Shown: positions 1 through 9,013, counted from the stretch's first letter. The stretch: DNA of 64,000 bases from Paracoccus pantotrophus (GCF_008824185.1 NZ_CP044423.1:1-64000), one strand, 5' to 3'. Made by a program: numbers and translations. The notes: a model not told the origin generated them from the letters alone.

Positions 1-230
1 ATGGCGATCTTGCCGCCCTGCCCCTCCCAGGCGTTGACGGCGCCCTGCGGCACGGCCCAGCACAGCCCGTCCACCACCGTCTCGGGCGGGGTGATGCGGG
101 TCAGGCTTTGCAGCACCAGATCGACCTGCCCGTCCAGCCGCATCAGCGCCTCGTTCACCGTGACATGTTTCTGCGCCTGCGCCGGCATCAGCAGCGGCAG
201 GGCGCAATTCGCGGTCGTGTTCTCAGACAT
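1..230 (-). CDS. DUF2793 protein, GTA-linked (5' part only)
   Basis: Only the first 76 codons lie in the window; the gene continues off the left edge. The N-terminus contains the run LPLLMPAQAQKH followed by VNEALMRLDG, which I recognise as the start of DUF2793 proteins. In Rhodobacterales these are associated with GTA and phage particles and are thought to act in surface binding; the R. capsulatus GTA head spike carries this domain. A strong ribosome site (AAGGAGG) lies about seven bases before the ATG. The start overlaps the end of the large GTA tail gene g15 by a few bases, so it is probably the last gene of the GTA operon here. The spike or fibre role is an inference. Confidence 0.75.
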   Translation of the reverse strand, partial: MSENTTANCALPLLMPAQAQKHVTVNEALMRLDGQVDLVLQSLTRITPPETVVDGLCWAVPQGAVNAWEGQGGKIA

Positions 231-3200
231 GGATCATCCTCCTTGCATAGGGCCCGGCCCCGAACGTGTCGGAAAGCTGGGCGACCTCGACGGCAAAGCC
301 GCCACCCGAGGCGGCCTGGGACCAGGCGCCGTCCGGCACTGCCCAGCGCGGCTCGGCCAGCACGGCCTCGGCCAGCACCTGCCCGTCCCGGACCAGCCGG
401 GCGGCGTAACGCTCCTGCGCCTCGCCCAGCGGCACGTCCGGCCCGTCCCAGCCGTCGCCCTGCACCCGCGTGCGCCGGATCCAGGTCACGACCCGGCCGC
501 GGACCTCCAGGTGGCAGGGCGACAGCGGCCGCAGGCCGGCGCCGCGGAACGCCGCGGCGATATGGCGATAGCTGGCATCGTCCGGGCTGCGCGAGGCCGG
601 CCCGATGCGCCAATGCCGCAGCTGGTTGCGGGCCGAGGGCGGCAGGTCGACCTGCGCCGCCGCCCCGTCCAGCAGCACCACCACGCTGCCGGCCGGCCAC
701 ACCTCCGGCATGAAGGCATCCGTCCCCGCCTGCCCGCGCAGCCGCGTCGAGATCTCCCAGAGCCCGGCCGAGACCAGCCGCGCCTCGGCGAATTGCAGCA
801 ATTCCCAGCCCTCGGCCGATCCGTCGCCGATCGCCAGCAGGTTCGCCCCCGCCAGCAGCGCCTCGGCGCTGGCCGAGCGCAGGTTGCCGCCCTTGACCCG
901 CAGCCGCAGCGCCGGCCCGCGATCCCAGACCCCCGGCCGCGCCGCCGACAGCGGCCCTTCCGTCACCCCCATGACCGAAGGCTCGGCCAGCGTCGCGTTC
1001 AGCGCATAGCCCCCCGCCTCCTCGGTCGAGACCCAGGCGGCGGCTGCCCCCGGCCAGGGCGTCGCCGTCACCGCCAGATGCGGCGCATGCGCCGCCTCGT
1101 CGCCGCGCAACAGCGGCAGGTCCAGAAACACCGGCCAAACCGGGATCGGCGGCACGAAGGGGCGCAGCACCGCCCCCTCCTCGACCAGGCGGGCCGGGCG
1201 ATAGACCCCCGGCTCGACCCGCACCGCATCCACCGTGATCGCGCCCGCCCGCTCGATGCGGTCGATGCGCCAGCGTTTCGCCTGCGTGCCCGGCTCGGCC
1301 AGCCGCACCACGTCCCCCGGCCCCAGATGCCCCAGCGAAGGCGGCAGCGCGAACCGCACCGCGTCCCGCGCCACCGCCGCCTCGGACAGCCAGCGTTCCG
1401 CCAGCGCCCGCCCCTCGGCCCGCGTCAGCGCCATGGCCAGCTCGCTGTCCGAGACCGCCAGGAACTCGGCCCCCGGCATCATCGTCTCGGCCGTGCGCGC
1501 GGCATAATCGCCGCCCGCCTCGACATGGGTCAGCCGGATGCGGCCCACCATCTCGGCATCGGCGGCGCGCGAGACCTCGGGCGCCTCGACCTCCTCGGCC
1601 AGCGCCATGTCGCCGGGCCCCAGTTCCGCATCGACCCGCGCGCCCCGCATGACGAAGCGCAGGACGCCGTCGCGCTCGACCGCGTCGACACCATGCGCCA
1701 GCATCAGGGGCTGCAAGGCCGCGCGCCCGCTCTCGGCGCCCGACAGCGCATAGCCGCGCACCAGCCCGCGCAGCCCCTCGGCGTCGAAGGCCCGCACCCC
1801 GGCATCGCGGCAGATTTCGGCCACCACATCGGCCAGCGGCACCGCGCCGGCCCGGCCGTTGAGCCAATGCCCGCGCTCCCAGGCCGGGCCGTCCGACCAC
1901 AGGTCGGTCCGCGCCGGAAAGGCCGGATAGGGCCGCGCATCCCAGCACCAGACATGCGCGCGCGCCATATCCACCATCCGCCCCGCCCCGGTCCTGCCGA
2001 ATGCCCCGCGCGGCGGATTGTTCGCCGGGTCCGACCAGAACCCGGTCATCGCCCGCACATAGGCCGCCTGGACCAGGTCGTCCCGCCGCCCGTCCGAAAA
2101 CCAGGGCAGCATCGACTCGGAACTCATCGCGTCCAGGAACTTGTTGGGCTGGTTGGTGCCCTTGTCCAGCGCCGCGCAGCCCATCTCGGTGAACCATATC
2201 GGCTTCAGGCCCGGCACCCAGGCCGAGGGCTGCGCCTGCCGCACGCCGCCGATGCGGTCGTGATGCGCGTTCTGCCACCAGCCGCGGATGTCCTTGTAGC
2301 GCCAGATCCAATGCTCGTGATGCGCGCCGTCATGGATGGGGGTGCGCCGCTGCGCCAGCCGGTCGGCATCGCTGGCGTAATACCAGTCGTAACCCTCGCC
2401 GCCGGCGACATTGCCCAGCAGATAGGCCGGATCGTCGATGCGCCGCCAATGCGCGTCCAGATGATCCTCACCCTCGCGCCAATCCGACAGCGGCATGTAA
2501 TTGTCGATGCCGACAAAGTCGATGTTCTCGTCCGCCCAAAGCGGGTCCAGGTGGAAATGCACGTCGCCACCCCCGGGGTGATGGCCGAAATATTCCGACC
2601 AGTCGGCGGCATAGCCGATCCTGACCCCCTCGCCCAGAATCCCGCGCACATCCGCCGCCAGCCGCCGCAACTGCTGCACGGCCGGGAACGAATGCCCCGC
2701 CGCCATGATCGTGGTCAGCCCGACCATCTCGGAGCCGATCAGAAAGGCGTCGATGCCCCCCGCGGCGGCGCAAAGATGCGCGTAATGCAGGATGAACCGG
2801 CGATAGGACCACTCCTCCGGCCCGCGATAGCGGATCACCGAACCGTTGCGGGTGAAATCCCCCGCCTCGGCCGCGCCGAAGAACCGCGCCACCTCGGCCG
2901 CGGCCGCGGCGGTGCCCACGGGACTGCCCTCGCGTCCCGGCGCGACGCTGGTGGTGATGCGCCCGCGCCAGGGCATGACCGGCTGGTCCGCGGCCCCGCT
3001 CCAGGGATCGGGCCGGCCGTTCCCCGCCAGCTGCTCCATCAGGATGAAGGGATAGAACACCGCCTTGCGCCCGCTTTCCGCGATCGCCCGCAGCGCCTCG
3101 ATCACCGCGCCGTCGGCCGGCGTGCCGCCATAGATCGGCCGGCCATCGACCCGCGCCACCGCCTGCGCCTCGCCGCGCCCGATGCCGCCGGCGCGCCAGG

Positions 3201-4113
3201 CCATCCCCCGCCCATCGCGCGACAGATCCTCGACCTTGGGCCGCAGCCGGCATTCGCCGACCCGCAGATCGTCGCCGAACCAGGACACCACCAGCGAGAC
3301 CGAGCCGACATTGGGCAATTCCCGCCCCAATGTCGCCATCGAGGCCAGGAAATCCGTCGCCCCCAGCGCGCTGTTGCGATTGGCGACCCGCATCTCGCCC
3401 AGGCCGATGTCATAGCTGACCGGCGTGGTCGCCAGCGCATATTCCCCGGTGCCGGGGATCATCGCCACCGCCTGCACCTCGCGCGCAAGGCCCCCGCCCT
3501 GCCTGGCCGCCCGCGTGACCTCGAAGGACAGCTGCGGCACCCGGTTGCCCCATTTCTCCAGCGCCAGATCCTCCAGCACCACATAGGCCAAGCCGCGATA
3601 GGCCGGCGCCGCCTCGCCCTCCTCGGCGGCGATGGCCGGGTCAGGCAGCTGCTCCTCGCAGCCCGGATAGACCCGCATGTTCAGTTCGTCGGCCGAGACC
3701 TCCTCGCCATCGGCCCAGATGCGGCCCACGCCCAGGATCGGCCCCTCGCACAGCGCCAGGGCCAGGCTCAGCCGATAGCCGATCTGCGTCACCCGCGGGC
3801 CCGAGCCCTTGCCGCCGCCCTGGCTGCGCCGGGTCTCGACCAGCGGGCCGGCCCAGATCGCATGGCCCGGCACCCGCATCTGACCCCAGACCCGCGCGAT
3901 CGGCGTGCCCTCGCCCGCGGTCTGGATGCGCATCCGGTCCACGCGGCCGGTTTCGACCGCCTTCGAGCCGCCACCCAGCAGGCGCTGGTCGATCACCCGG
4001 CCCAGGCTCGCGCCCACCGCCCGGCCGATGACGGCGCCCGAAAGCCCCAGAACCGTGCCGCCAAAGCCCGCCCCCAGCGAGGCCCCCGCCGCCGCCAGCA
4101 GAATCGTCGCCAT
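223..4113 (-). CDS. GTA g15: giant tail-tip / host-specificity protein
   Basis: 1296 residues, close to the roughly 1300 of R. capsulatus GTA g15 ('megatron'). The N-terminus (MATILLAAAGASLGAGFGG) is a glycine/alanine-rich hydrophobic stretch. A middle segment around residues 420-720 has the GTA TIM-barrel character (IGYAADWSEYFGHHPGG, then DPLWADENIDFVGIDNY), and the C-terminal half resembles phage tail-3 regions. In the family it forms the fibre and central tip of the baseplate and contacts the recipient cell. It follows g14 by 18 bases and overlaps the DUF2793 gene at its end. A plus-strand ORF of about 1500 codons opposite it is only a GC-rich shadow. Confidence 0.93.
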   Translation of the reverse strand: MATILLAAAGASLGAGFGGTVLGLSGAVIGRAVGASLGRVIDQRLLGGGSKAVETGRVDRMRIQTAGEGTPIARVWGQMRVPGHAIWAGPLVETRRSQGGGKGSGPRVTQIGYRLSLALALCEGPILGVGRIWADGEEVSADELNMRVYPGCEEQLPDPAIAAEEGEAAPAYRGLAYVVLEDLALEKWGNRVPQLSFEVTRAARQGGGLAREVQAVAMIPGTGEYALATTPVSYDIGLGEMRVANRNSALGATDFLASMATLGRELPNVGSVSLVVSWFGDDLRVGECRLRPKVEDLSRDGRGMAWRAGGIGRGEAQAVARVDGRPIYGGTPADGAVIEALRAIAESGRKAVFYPFILMEQLAGNGRPDPWSGAADQPVMPWRGRITTSVAPGREGSPVGTAAAAAEVARFFGAAEAGDFTRNGSVIRYRGPEEWSYRRFILHYAHLCAAAGGIDAFLIGSEMVGLTTIMAAGHSFPAVQQLRRLAADVRGILGEGVRIGYAADWSEYFGHHPGGGDVHFHLDPLWADENIDFVGIDNYMPLSDWREGEDHLDAHWRRIDDPAYLLGNVAGGEGYDWYYASDADRLAQRRTPIHDGAHHEHWIWRYKDIRGWWQNAHHDRIGGVRQAQPSAWVPGLKPIWFTEMGCAALDKGTNQPNKFLDAMSSESMLPWFSDGRRDDLVQAAYVRAMTGFWSDPANNPPRGAFGRTGAGRMVDMARAHVWCWDARPYPAFPARTDLWSDGPAWERGHWLNGRAGAVPLADVVAEICRDAGVRAFDAEGLRGLVRGYALSGAESGRAALQPLMLAHGVDAVERDGVLRFVMRGARVDAELGPGDMALAEEVEAPEVSRAADAEMVGRIRLTHVEAGGDYAARTAETMMPGAEFLAVSDSELAMALTRAEGRALAERWLSEAAVARDAVRFALPPSLGHLGPGDVVRLAEPGTQAKRWRIDRIERAGAITVDAVRVEPGVYRPARLVEEGAVLRPFVPPIPVWPVFLDLPLLRGDEAAHAPHLAVTATPWPGAAAAWVSTEEAGGYALNATLAEPSVMGVTEGPLSAARPGVWDRGPALRLRVKGGNLRSASAEALLAGANLLAIGDGSAEGWELLQFAEARLVSAGLWEISTRLRGQAGTDAFMPEVWPAGSVVVLLDGAAAQVDLPPSARNQLRHWRIGPASRSPDDASYRHIAAAFRGAGLRPLSPCHLEVRGRVVTWIRRTRVQGDGWDGPDVPLGEAQERYAARLVRDGQVLAEAVLAEPRWAVPDGAWSQAASGGGFAVEVAQLSDTFGAGPYARRMIHV

Positions 4114-4131
4114 TGCGCCCCTTCCTTTCCC

Positions 4132-4554
4132 TCAATGCGGCGGAAACCGGAACCGCCCGGCGATCCGCGCCCGCCACGGCGCCGACAGCGGGCTTTCCAC
4201 CACGCCATGCCGGTCATAGGCATGCACGAAGCTGGCCCGCGCGCCGATTTCCGCCGCTATTCCCATATGCTTGGCCGGCGCCCCGGCCCGCATGCGAAAG
4301 ACCAGCACATCGCCCGGCCGCTCGTCGGGCGCAGGCAGCAGCAGCCGCCCCGCCCCGCCCAGCAGCAGCTCCGCCCCGCCGACCTCGCCCCAGTCGGGCG
4401 TATAGGCCGGCATGGCCTCGGGCTCGGCGCCGCACAATTCGCGCCACACCCCGCGCACCAGCCCCAGGCAATCCGTCCCCGCCCCCTTGGCCGAGCCCTG
4501 ATGCACATAGGGCGTGCCGATCCAGCCCCGCGCCGCCTGAACGACCGCGCTCAT
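4132..4554 (-). CDS. GTA g14: NlpC/P60-type cell-wall peptidase
   Basis: 140 residues matching the GTA g14 peptidase, which helps the tail cross the recipient peptidoglycan. The catalytic cysteine is visible in GTDCLGLVRG (Cys29) and the histidine in AKHMGIAAE (His96), in the order expected for NlpC/P60 enzymes. The start ATG overlaps the g13 stop as ATGA, which implies translational coupling and fixes the start. It sits in the conserved order g13-g14-g15. No signal peptide is seen, as expected for a particle component. Confidence 0.9.
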   Translation of the reverse strand: MSAVVQAARGWIGTPYVHQGSAKGAGTDCLGLVRGVWRELCGAEPEAMPAYTPDWGEVGGAELLLGGAGRLLLPAPDERPGDVLVFRMRAGAPAKHMGIAAEIGARASFVHAYDRHGVVESPLSAPWRARIAGRFRFPPH

Positions 4555-5363
4555 CGGTTCACCTTGGGCGCGATCAGCCAGTCCTCGGGCGGCAGATGCG
4601 GAAAGCCGCGAAAGTTCAGGTAGTTCAGGAACTTCATCCGGCAGGTCTCGGCCCGCTTGTCGCAGCCCGCCTCCAGCCGCACCCGGTCGCCCGCGGCGGG
4701 CCGGATGCCCAGCGCGGTCCAAAGCTCGACCTCGCGGCCCCCGCCCGGCAGGGCGGCATCCGCCTTGACCCGCGCCGACAGGCCCAAAGCCTCGCCCGAC
4801 AGCACCACAAGCTGCCCATGCTCGAACCAGCCCGCGTCATGGCCGTCGACGCCCGACAGCGCCAGCCGGCCCTCGGCCTCGACCACCCCCTCGGCCGCAT
4901 AGCCCGGCCGGGACAGGTCGAACCGGCACTGCCCGTCCCCCAGCACGGCCGAGCAGCGCGGGTGATAGACCCGCCCCTGCGCCCGGCCCAGGGGCTCCGA
5001 CAGCCCGCGCAGCTCGGCGCGGAACGCCGCGCCGCTGCGCAGCACCTCGCCCAGATGGCCGCGGAAAAGCAACCGCCGGTTCGCGGTATCGGACCAGTCC
5101 ACCTCCCACAGCCGCACCTCGGCGCCGTCCCAGCGCCCGGCCATCAGGTCGCGCTCGGTGATGGCGCTGTCCGACAGCGCCCCCACCGCCTCGCTATTGT
5201 CCACCGACAGGCCGAGGCCCTGCACCAGCGCCCGCGCGCTCAGCCCGCTGTCGGGGCGAAAGGCGATGCCGTCAAAATCCAGCGCCCCATCGTGATCGGT
5301 AAATCCCAGCACCAGCCCGTCGCGGCGCTCGACCGCCCAGGCCCGCGCGATCGTCTCGCTCAT
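4551..5363 (-). CDS. GTA g13: baseplate hub protein (DUF2163)
   Basis: 270 residues with DUF2163 and phage BR0599-like C-terminal features (LNYLNFRGFPHLP). Four cysteines (Cys137, Cys146, Cys234, Cys241) are spaced as in GTA hub proteins; the R. capsulatus hub protein has been described as carrying an iron-sulfur cluster, so these are the likely ligands. The start overlaps the g12 stop as ATGA and the stop overlaps g14 in the same way. In the particle it joins the distal tail ring to the megatron fibre. Confidence 0.9.
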   Translation of the reverse strand: MSETIARAWAVERRDGLVLGFTDHDGALDFDGIAFRPDSGLSARALVQGLGLSVDNSEAVGALSDSAITERDLMAGRWDGAEVRLWEVDWSDTANRRLLFRGHLGEVLRSGAAFRAELRGLSEPLGRAQGRVYHPRCSAVLGDGQCRFDLSRPGYAAEGVVEAEGRLALSGVDGHDAGWFEHGQLVVLSGEALGLSARVKADAALPGGGREVELWTALGIRPAAGDRVRLEAGCDKRAETCRMKFLNYLNFRGFPHLPPEDWLIAPKVNR

Positions 5364-5992
5364 AGCCGCACCTCCACCACCGGCACCTGCGGCAGGTCGC
5401 CCGCCTGGAAGGACGCGACCGAGACCGCGATCCGGTCGGTGTCGAAGCGCACCGGCACGTCGAACTCGAACCCGGCCGTGACCAGGGCCCCCGGCTCGGG
5501 CGGCGCGGCGAAACGGATCACGCCCGTCGCCCAATCGACGGCGAAATCCACGCCGGCGCGCAGTTCCACCTGGCCCACCCCGGCCAGCACCGTGCCCTCG
5601 ACCGGCTTGGCCACCGGCCGCCAATAGCGCCCCGGACCCGAGGCATAGGCCTTGCGCAGCGCAAACTCGCGCCGCACCCCGTCGCCCATGCCGATCTCCT
5701 GGTCCTGAAAGCTCACCGTCCCGCTTGGCGCGCAGGACTTGCAATCCGCCCAGTCCTTCCAGCGGAACCCGTGCATCTGCCCGGCCCGCGCCTCGAAAAA
5801 GGCGATCAGCGCCGCCACGTCGTCCAGCGAGCGCAGGCCCAGCCCGGCGTCATAGCGCCGCCGCGAATGCGCCCAGGGCGTGCGCCGCTCCTCGTGCCCG
5901 TTGGTCAGCGCGACGATTTCCGTGCGCCGCTCCGGCCCGCCGACCGAGCCGAAGGACAGGTTCGCCGGGAACCTGATCTCGTGAAATGCCAT
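5360..5992 (-). CDS. GTA g12: distal tail protein (DUF2460)
   Basis: 210 residues with the DUF2460 signature: MAFHEIRFPANLSFGSVGGPERRTEI at the N-terminus (starting MAFHEIRFP) and a central GQMHGFRWKDWADC region. DUF2460 proteins are the GTA/phage distal tail component. I start at MAFHEI, one base after the g11 stop. A longer ORF exists upstream but would overlap g11. The C-terminal end overlaps g13 as ATGA. Confidence 0.92.
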   Translation of the reverse strand: MAFHEIRFPANLSFGSVGGPERRTEIVALTNGHEERRTPWAHSRRRYDAGLGLRSLDDVAALIAFFEARAGQMHGFRWKDWADCKSCAPSGTVSFQDQEIGMGDGVRREFALRKAYASGPGRYWRPVAKPVEGTVLAGVGQVELRAGVDFAVDWATGVIRFAAPPEPGALVTAGFEFDVPVRFDTDRIAVSVASFQAGDLPQVPVVEVRL

Positions 5993-5993
5993 C

Positions 5994-6659
5994 TCAGCCG
6001 TTCCTTTCCCCGCGCGCCAAGAGCCGCGCCATCTGCGCGGCGATCTGGCTCTGGCTGCGCTGGAACCCCGCCACGTCGGGGGTCGAGACATTGAAGGTCA
6101 CATTGACCGGCCGCCCGCCGCCGCCCGCCGCCGCGACCCCCAGCCGCCCGTCGGCGCCGCGGCGCAGGGGCATGATCGCCTCGGCCCCGGCCTCGCCCAT
6201 CAGCCCGGTCGCGCCGCGCATCGGGAAATAGGTGGGCTGGCTCACCACGCCGCCCTTGGCAAAGGGCATCACCCGCCCCTGCGAAAACGCCGCCCCCTGG
6301 CCAAAGGGCAGCACGGCCGAGACCATGCCGTTCACCCCCTGCGCGATGGCCCCGGCCAGCGCCTGCTCGACCGGTTTCATCGCCACGGCAAAGGCGCTGT
6401 CGGCCATGCTGCGCGCGATGCCCTTCAGCGCGTCCGACAGCTTCATGCCGTCGAAGACCAGCCCCGAAAACGCCCGGCGCAGCCCGTTGCCGATCCCCGA
6501 TGCCAGCGTGCCGACCTCGCGATTGGTATGGACCATCGACTGCCGCAGCCGCGCCAGTTCCGCGTCGAACTCCGCCGCCAGCCGGGCGCTCTGCTCCAGG
6601 CCGCGGCCCAGCGCCGGCCCGTCCTCGTCCAGCCGGTCCAATCCGTCCTTCTCCGCCAT
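5994..6659 (-). CDS. GTA g11: short tape-measure protein
   Basis: 221 residues, near the length of R. capsulatus GTA g11 and far shorter than tape measures of long-tailed phages, in line with the short GTA tail. The C-terminal half has the tape-measure signature FAKGGVVSQPTYFPMRG and GLMGEAGAEAIMPLRRG, followed by a glycine-rich linker. The start is set at MAEKDGLD because AAAGGAGG lies seven bases upstream. The stop lies one base before the g12 start. Confidence 0.9.
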   Translation of the reverse strand: MAEKDGLDRLDEDGPALGRGLEQSARLAAEFDAELARLRQSMVHTNREVGTLASGIGNGLRRAFSGLVFDGMKLSDALKGIARSMADSAFAVAMKPVEQALAGAIAQGVNGMVSAVLPFGQGAAFSQGRVMPFAKGGVVSQPTYFPMRGATGLMGEAGAEAIMPLRRGADGRLGVAAAGGGGRPVNVTFNVSTPDVAGFQRSQSQIAAQMARLLARGERNG

Positions 6660-6678
6660 GACGGCGCCTCCTTTCATG

Positions 6679-6891
6679 CTAACCTGCGGGCCGGTCGGGA
6701 TAGCGCGCGACCAGTTCCGCCAGCCGGTCGCGGGTCATCGCGCCCCGGCGCCCCGGCTCGACGCCCAGCATCAGGGCCAGCTCGGCCGGGGTCAGCGCCC
6801 AGAACTCGGCCGGCCGCAGCCCCAGCCCGCCCAGCCGCGGCGGACCCAGGCCCATGCGCATCAGCCCCGGCCAGTCCAGCCCGCCGCTCAT
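6679..6891 (-). CDS. GTA g10.1: small tail assembly chaperone
   Basis: 70 residues, in the position and size of the small second tail-assembly chaperone (rcc01693-like) of GTA clusters. It contains LRPAEFWALTPAELALML, typical of this family. The start overlaps the g10 stop as ATGA. In phages such chaperones coat the tape measure during tube assembly. Confidence 0.82.
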   Translation of the reverse strand: MSGGLDWPGLMRMGLGPPRLGGLGLRPAEFWALTPAELALMLGVEPGRRGAMTRDRLAELVARYPDRPAG

Positions 6892-7256
6892 GTCCCCTCG
6901 ACGCGAAAGGCCCGCGCCAGCAGCGCCGCCGCCGCATGGGCGGCAGCGACCGGCCCGCCGCGCAACTCGGCCGCGGCCAGTTCCGCCATGCCGCCCGGCC
7001 AGCCGCCCGCCCGCAGCCCGGCGACCAGCACCGCCATCACGTCGCGGCTGGAGAACCGCCCGCCCTCGAAGCGTTCGACCAGCGCGATCATGCTCTCGGC
7101 GCCCAGTTCCGCCTCAAGCCCGGCCAGCGCGCCCAGCGTCAGCCGGGCGACATGGCGCCGCCCGTCCAGCCAGATCTCGACCTCGCCCGCCAGCGGGTTG
7201 ACCGGCTCAGAAGGCGACGAAGCTGATCGCGCCCGCGCTTGCCATGGAAATCTCAT
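6888..7256 (-). CDS. GTA g10: tail assembly chaperone-like
   Basis: About 122 residues. The core begins at NPLAGEVEIWLDGRRH and runs through LTLGALAGLEAELG, typical of the GTA g10 (GTA_gp10/TAC) family. The start is uncertain: family members begin near NPLAGEV, but here the codon in front is GTC and no ATG, GTG or TTG lies close. The nearest plausible start is ATG at 7256 with GAGG six bases upstream, which overlaps g9 by about 50 bases and adds roughly 18 residues. Its stop overlaps g10.1 as ATGA. Confidence 0.82.
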   Translation of the reverse strand: MRFPWQARARSASSPSEPVNPLAGEVEIWLDGRRHVARLTLGALAGLEAELGAESMIALVERFEGGRFSSRDVMAVLVAGLRAGGWPGGMAELAAAELRGGPVAAAHAAAALLARAFRVEGT

Positions 7257-7620
7257 AGGTCGCCTCGCCATTGTAACTGCCCGCATATTCCAGCGCCGTG
7301 ATCTGGAACGGCCCCTCGACCGTGCCGAAATCCGGGATCACCACCTGGAAGCGCGGCACCTCGCCGTCGAAGAACACCTGCCGCGCGCGTTCGTCCGTGG
7401 TCCCGTCCCGGAACACGCCGGACCCCGAGATGCTGGCCGAGCGCACCCCGGCGCCCGCCAGCAGCTCGCGCCAGCGCCCCTCGCTTTCCAGGCTGGTCAC
7501 GTCCACCGTCTCGGCATTGAAGCCCAGCCGGGTCGCCCGCAGCCCCGCCACGGTCTCGAAATGGCCGTCGCCGGTCATGTCCATCTTGATCAGCAGGTCG
7601 CGTCCGTTCTGCACCGCCAT
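7207..7620 (-). CDS. GTA g9: major tail tube protein
   Basis: 137 residues of the phage major tail protein type: MAVQNGRDLLIKMD at the N-terminus, then AGLRATRLGFNAETVDVT and a C-terminal EATYEISMASAGAISF strand. Subunits stack as rings to form the tail tube. It lies 12 bases after g8 in the standard GTA order. Confidence 0.93.
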   Translation of the reverse strand: MAVQNGRDLLIKMDMTGDGHFETVAGLRATRLGFNAETVDVTSLESEGRWRELLAGAGVRSASISGSGVFRDGTTDERARQVFFDGEVPRFQVVIPDFGTVEGPFQITALEYAGSYNGEATYEISMASAGAISFVAF

Positions 7621-7632
7621 CGCCGTCTCTCC

Positions 7633-8052
7633 TCAACCCAGGTCGATGCGCGCGCGAAAGGTCAGGTCGACCCGCCGCCCCGCGCCGTTTTCCACCCGCC
7701 GGGCGCGGGCGCGCAGGAACCACAGCCCCGCCAGATGCCCGCGCTCCAGCGCCATCGCGGCGCCCTCCAGCGCCTCGCTGACCGCGACCGCCGCCGCCTT
7801 GACGGCACCGAAACCGCCCGCCGCCTCGGCCCCCGACAGGACCGAGACCACGAAATCATGCACTGCGCCCGGCGCCGTCATGTCGCCCGCGTCGCGCACC
7901 TCCTCGGGGCCCAGCGCGACATAGATCCCCGCCGGCGCCGCCACCGGCATGGCGTCATAGATCGCGTCGCCCACCATGGCCCCCAGCGCCGCGTCCTCGC
8001 GCAGCACGCGATAGACCGCCACCTGCAGCGCGGCCGTTCCACGGTAGCTCAT
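7633..8052 (-). CDS. GTA g8: tail terminator (DUF3168)
   Basis: 139 residues with the DUF3168 pattern: AALQVAVYRVLREDAALG near the start and a central VHDFVVSVLSGAEAAGG. This family forms the tail terminator ring between tail and head. The start overlaps the g7 stop as ATGA, which supports both the start choice and coupling. Confidence 0.9.
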   Translation of the reverse strand: MSYRGTAALQVAVYRVLREDAALGAMVGDAIYDAMPVAAPAGIYVALGPEEVRDAGDMTAPGAVHDFVVSVLSGAEAAGGFGAVKAAAVAVSEALEGAAMALERGHLAGLWFLRARARRVENGAGRRVDLTFRARIDLG

Positions 8053-8399
8053 GCCCCCGCCTCCTCTTTGGCGATGCAGACCAGCCAGCGGCCGCCGGCA
8101 TCGCTCTCGGCCACCGCCTCGATGCGGAACCGGCGCGCCGTCTCGCCCTCGCCCAGCCGCAGCCGCTGCTCGGGGCGCGGGCGGCGGGCATCGCCCACCG
8201 GCGCCGCCCTGACGATGATCCGCCAGGTCACGACGCTCTGCGCCCCCACCTCGGCGATGCGCTCCGCCCCCGCGCCCGACCGCATCTCGGCCCAGAGGCG
8301 CCCGACCTCCTGCCAGGCCAGGCGGAACCCGCCCATCCCGTCGGGCTCCCGGACCGGGGATTCCACCACCAGCGGCACCGTCGGCCGCGGCAGGCTCAT
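8049..8399 (-). CDS. GTA g7: head closure / head-tail adaptor
   Basis: 116 residues of the phage head-closure type: GGFRLAWQEVGRLWAEMRS followed by VVTWRIIVRAAP and PEQRLRLGEGETARRFRI, a pattern shared with SPP1 gp16-like adaptors. The start overlaps the g6 stop as ATGA, so I reject a much longer ORF that runs upstream in the same frame. It closes the portal vertex before the tail is joined. Confidence 0.9.
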   Translation of the reverse strand: MSLPRPTVPLVVESPVREPDGMGGFRLAWQEVGRLWAEMRSGAGAERIAEVGAQSVVTWRIIVRAAPVGDARRPRPEQRLRLGEGETARRFRIEAVAESDAGGRWLVCIAKEEAGA

Positions 8400-9013
8400 G
8401 CCCGGCCGCGCGGGTTGCCGCGCCCCCCCAGCACCCGGACCGAGCGCCAGGGCTCGATCAGCGCGCCGACGCCAAAGGGCAGCGCCCCCGCCGATCCCGC
8501 AAAGCTGCGATCCTCGTGATAGCGCGCGGCCAGCAGCAGCACCGCCTGCGCCAGGTCGGCCGGCACCTGCGCCCATTCCGCCCCGAACCCGGCGCGCAAG
8601 GTGATCTCGGCGAACCCGCCCAGGGGCACCGCCGGCAGGAACGCCCCCACCGGCGCCAGCACCGGCCGCTGCATGTCCGGCACCAACCGGTAAAGCCCCG
8701 CGTCGACGACCACCGAAACGCCCGTCGCATCCGCCGTCTCGACCCGCTCGACCGCCTCGACCGGCGCCAGCGGCAAGGGCTGGCCCTCGGGATCGCGCCA
8801 TGCCTCCAGCCGCAGCCGGAACCGCCGGGCCAGCAGCACCTTGCCGGTGCGCGCCTCGACGGTGGCGATGGCCGCGCGCAGGAACCCCGCCAGCGCCGCG
8901 GTCTCGGCCGCGTCCTCGGCCATGCCGAAACCGGTCCCCAGCCGCAGATGGTCGCGCAACATCGCGACGGGCAGCGCCTCGGCCGCGGGCGCCGTCACTT
9001 CCACAAGCATCAT
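8396..9013 (-). CDS. GTA g6: head-tail connector (adaptor)
   Basis: About 205 residues, with an acidic N-terminal helical part (LRDHLRLGTGF and AALAGFLRAAIATVEARTGK) and PADLAQAVLLLAARYHEDR near the end, as in phiE125 gp8/HK97 gp6-like connectors. Two adjacent ATG codons at 9013 and 9010 could start it. GGGAG upstream favours the first. About 126 bases with no convincing gene separate it from the capsid stop. Confidence 0.88.
   Translation of the reverse strand: MMLVEVTAPAAEALPVAMLRDHLRLGTGFGMAEDAAETAALAGFLRAAIATVEARTGKVLLARRFRLRLEAWRDPEGQPLPLAPVEAVERVETADATGVSVVVDAGLYRLVPDMQRPVLAPVGAFLPAVPLGGFAEITLRAGFGAEWAQVPADLAQAVLLLAARYHEDRSFAGSAGALPFGVGALIEPWRSVRVLGGRGNPRGRA

Noticed and set aside
1..4623. 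Plus-strand ORF of about 1540 codons
   Set aside because: It lies opposite GTA g15 and g14, is extremely rich in Arg, Pro and Ala and has no recognisable domain. It is an antisense shadow of GC-rich coding DNA.
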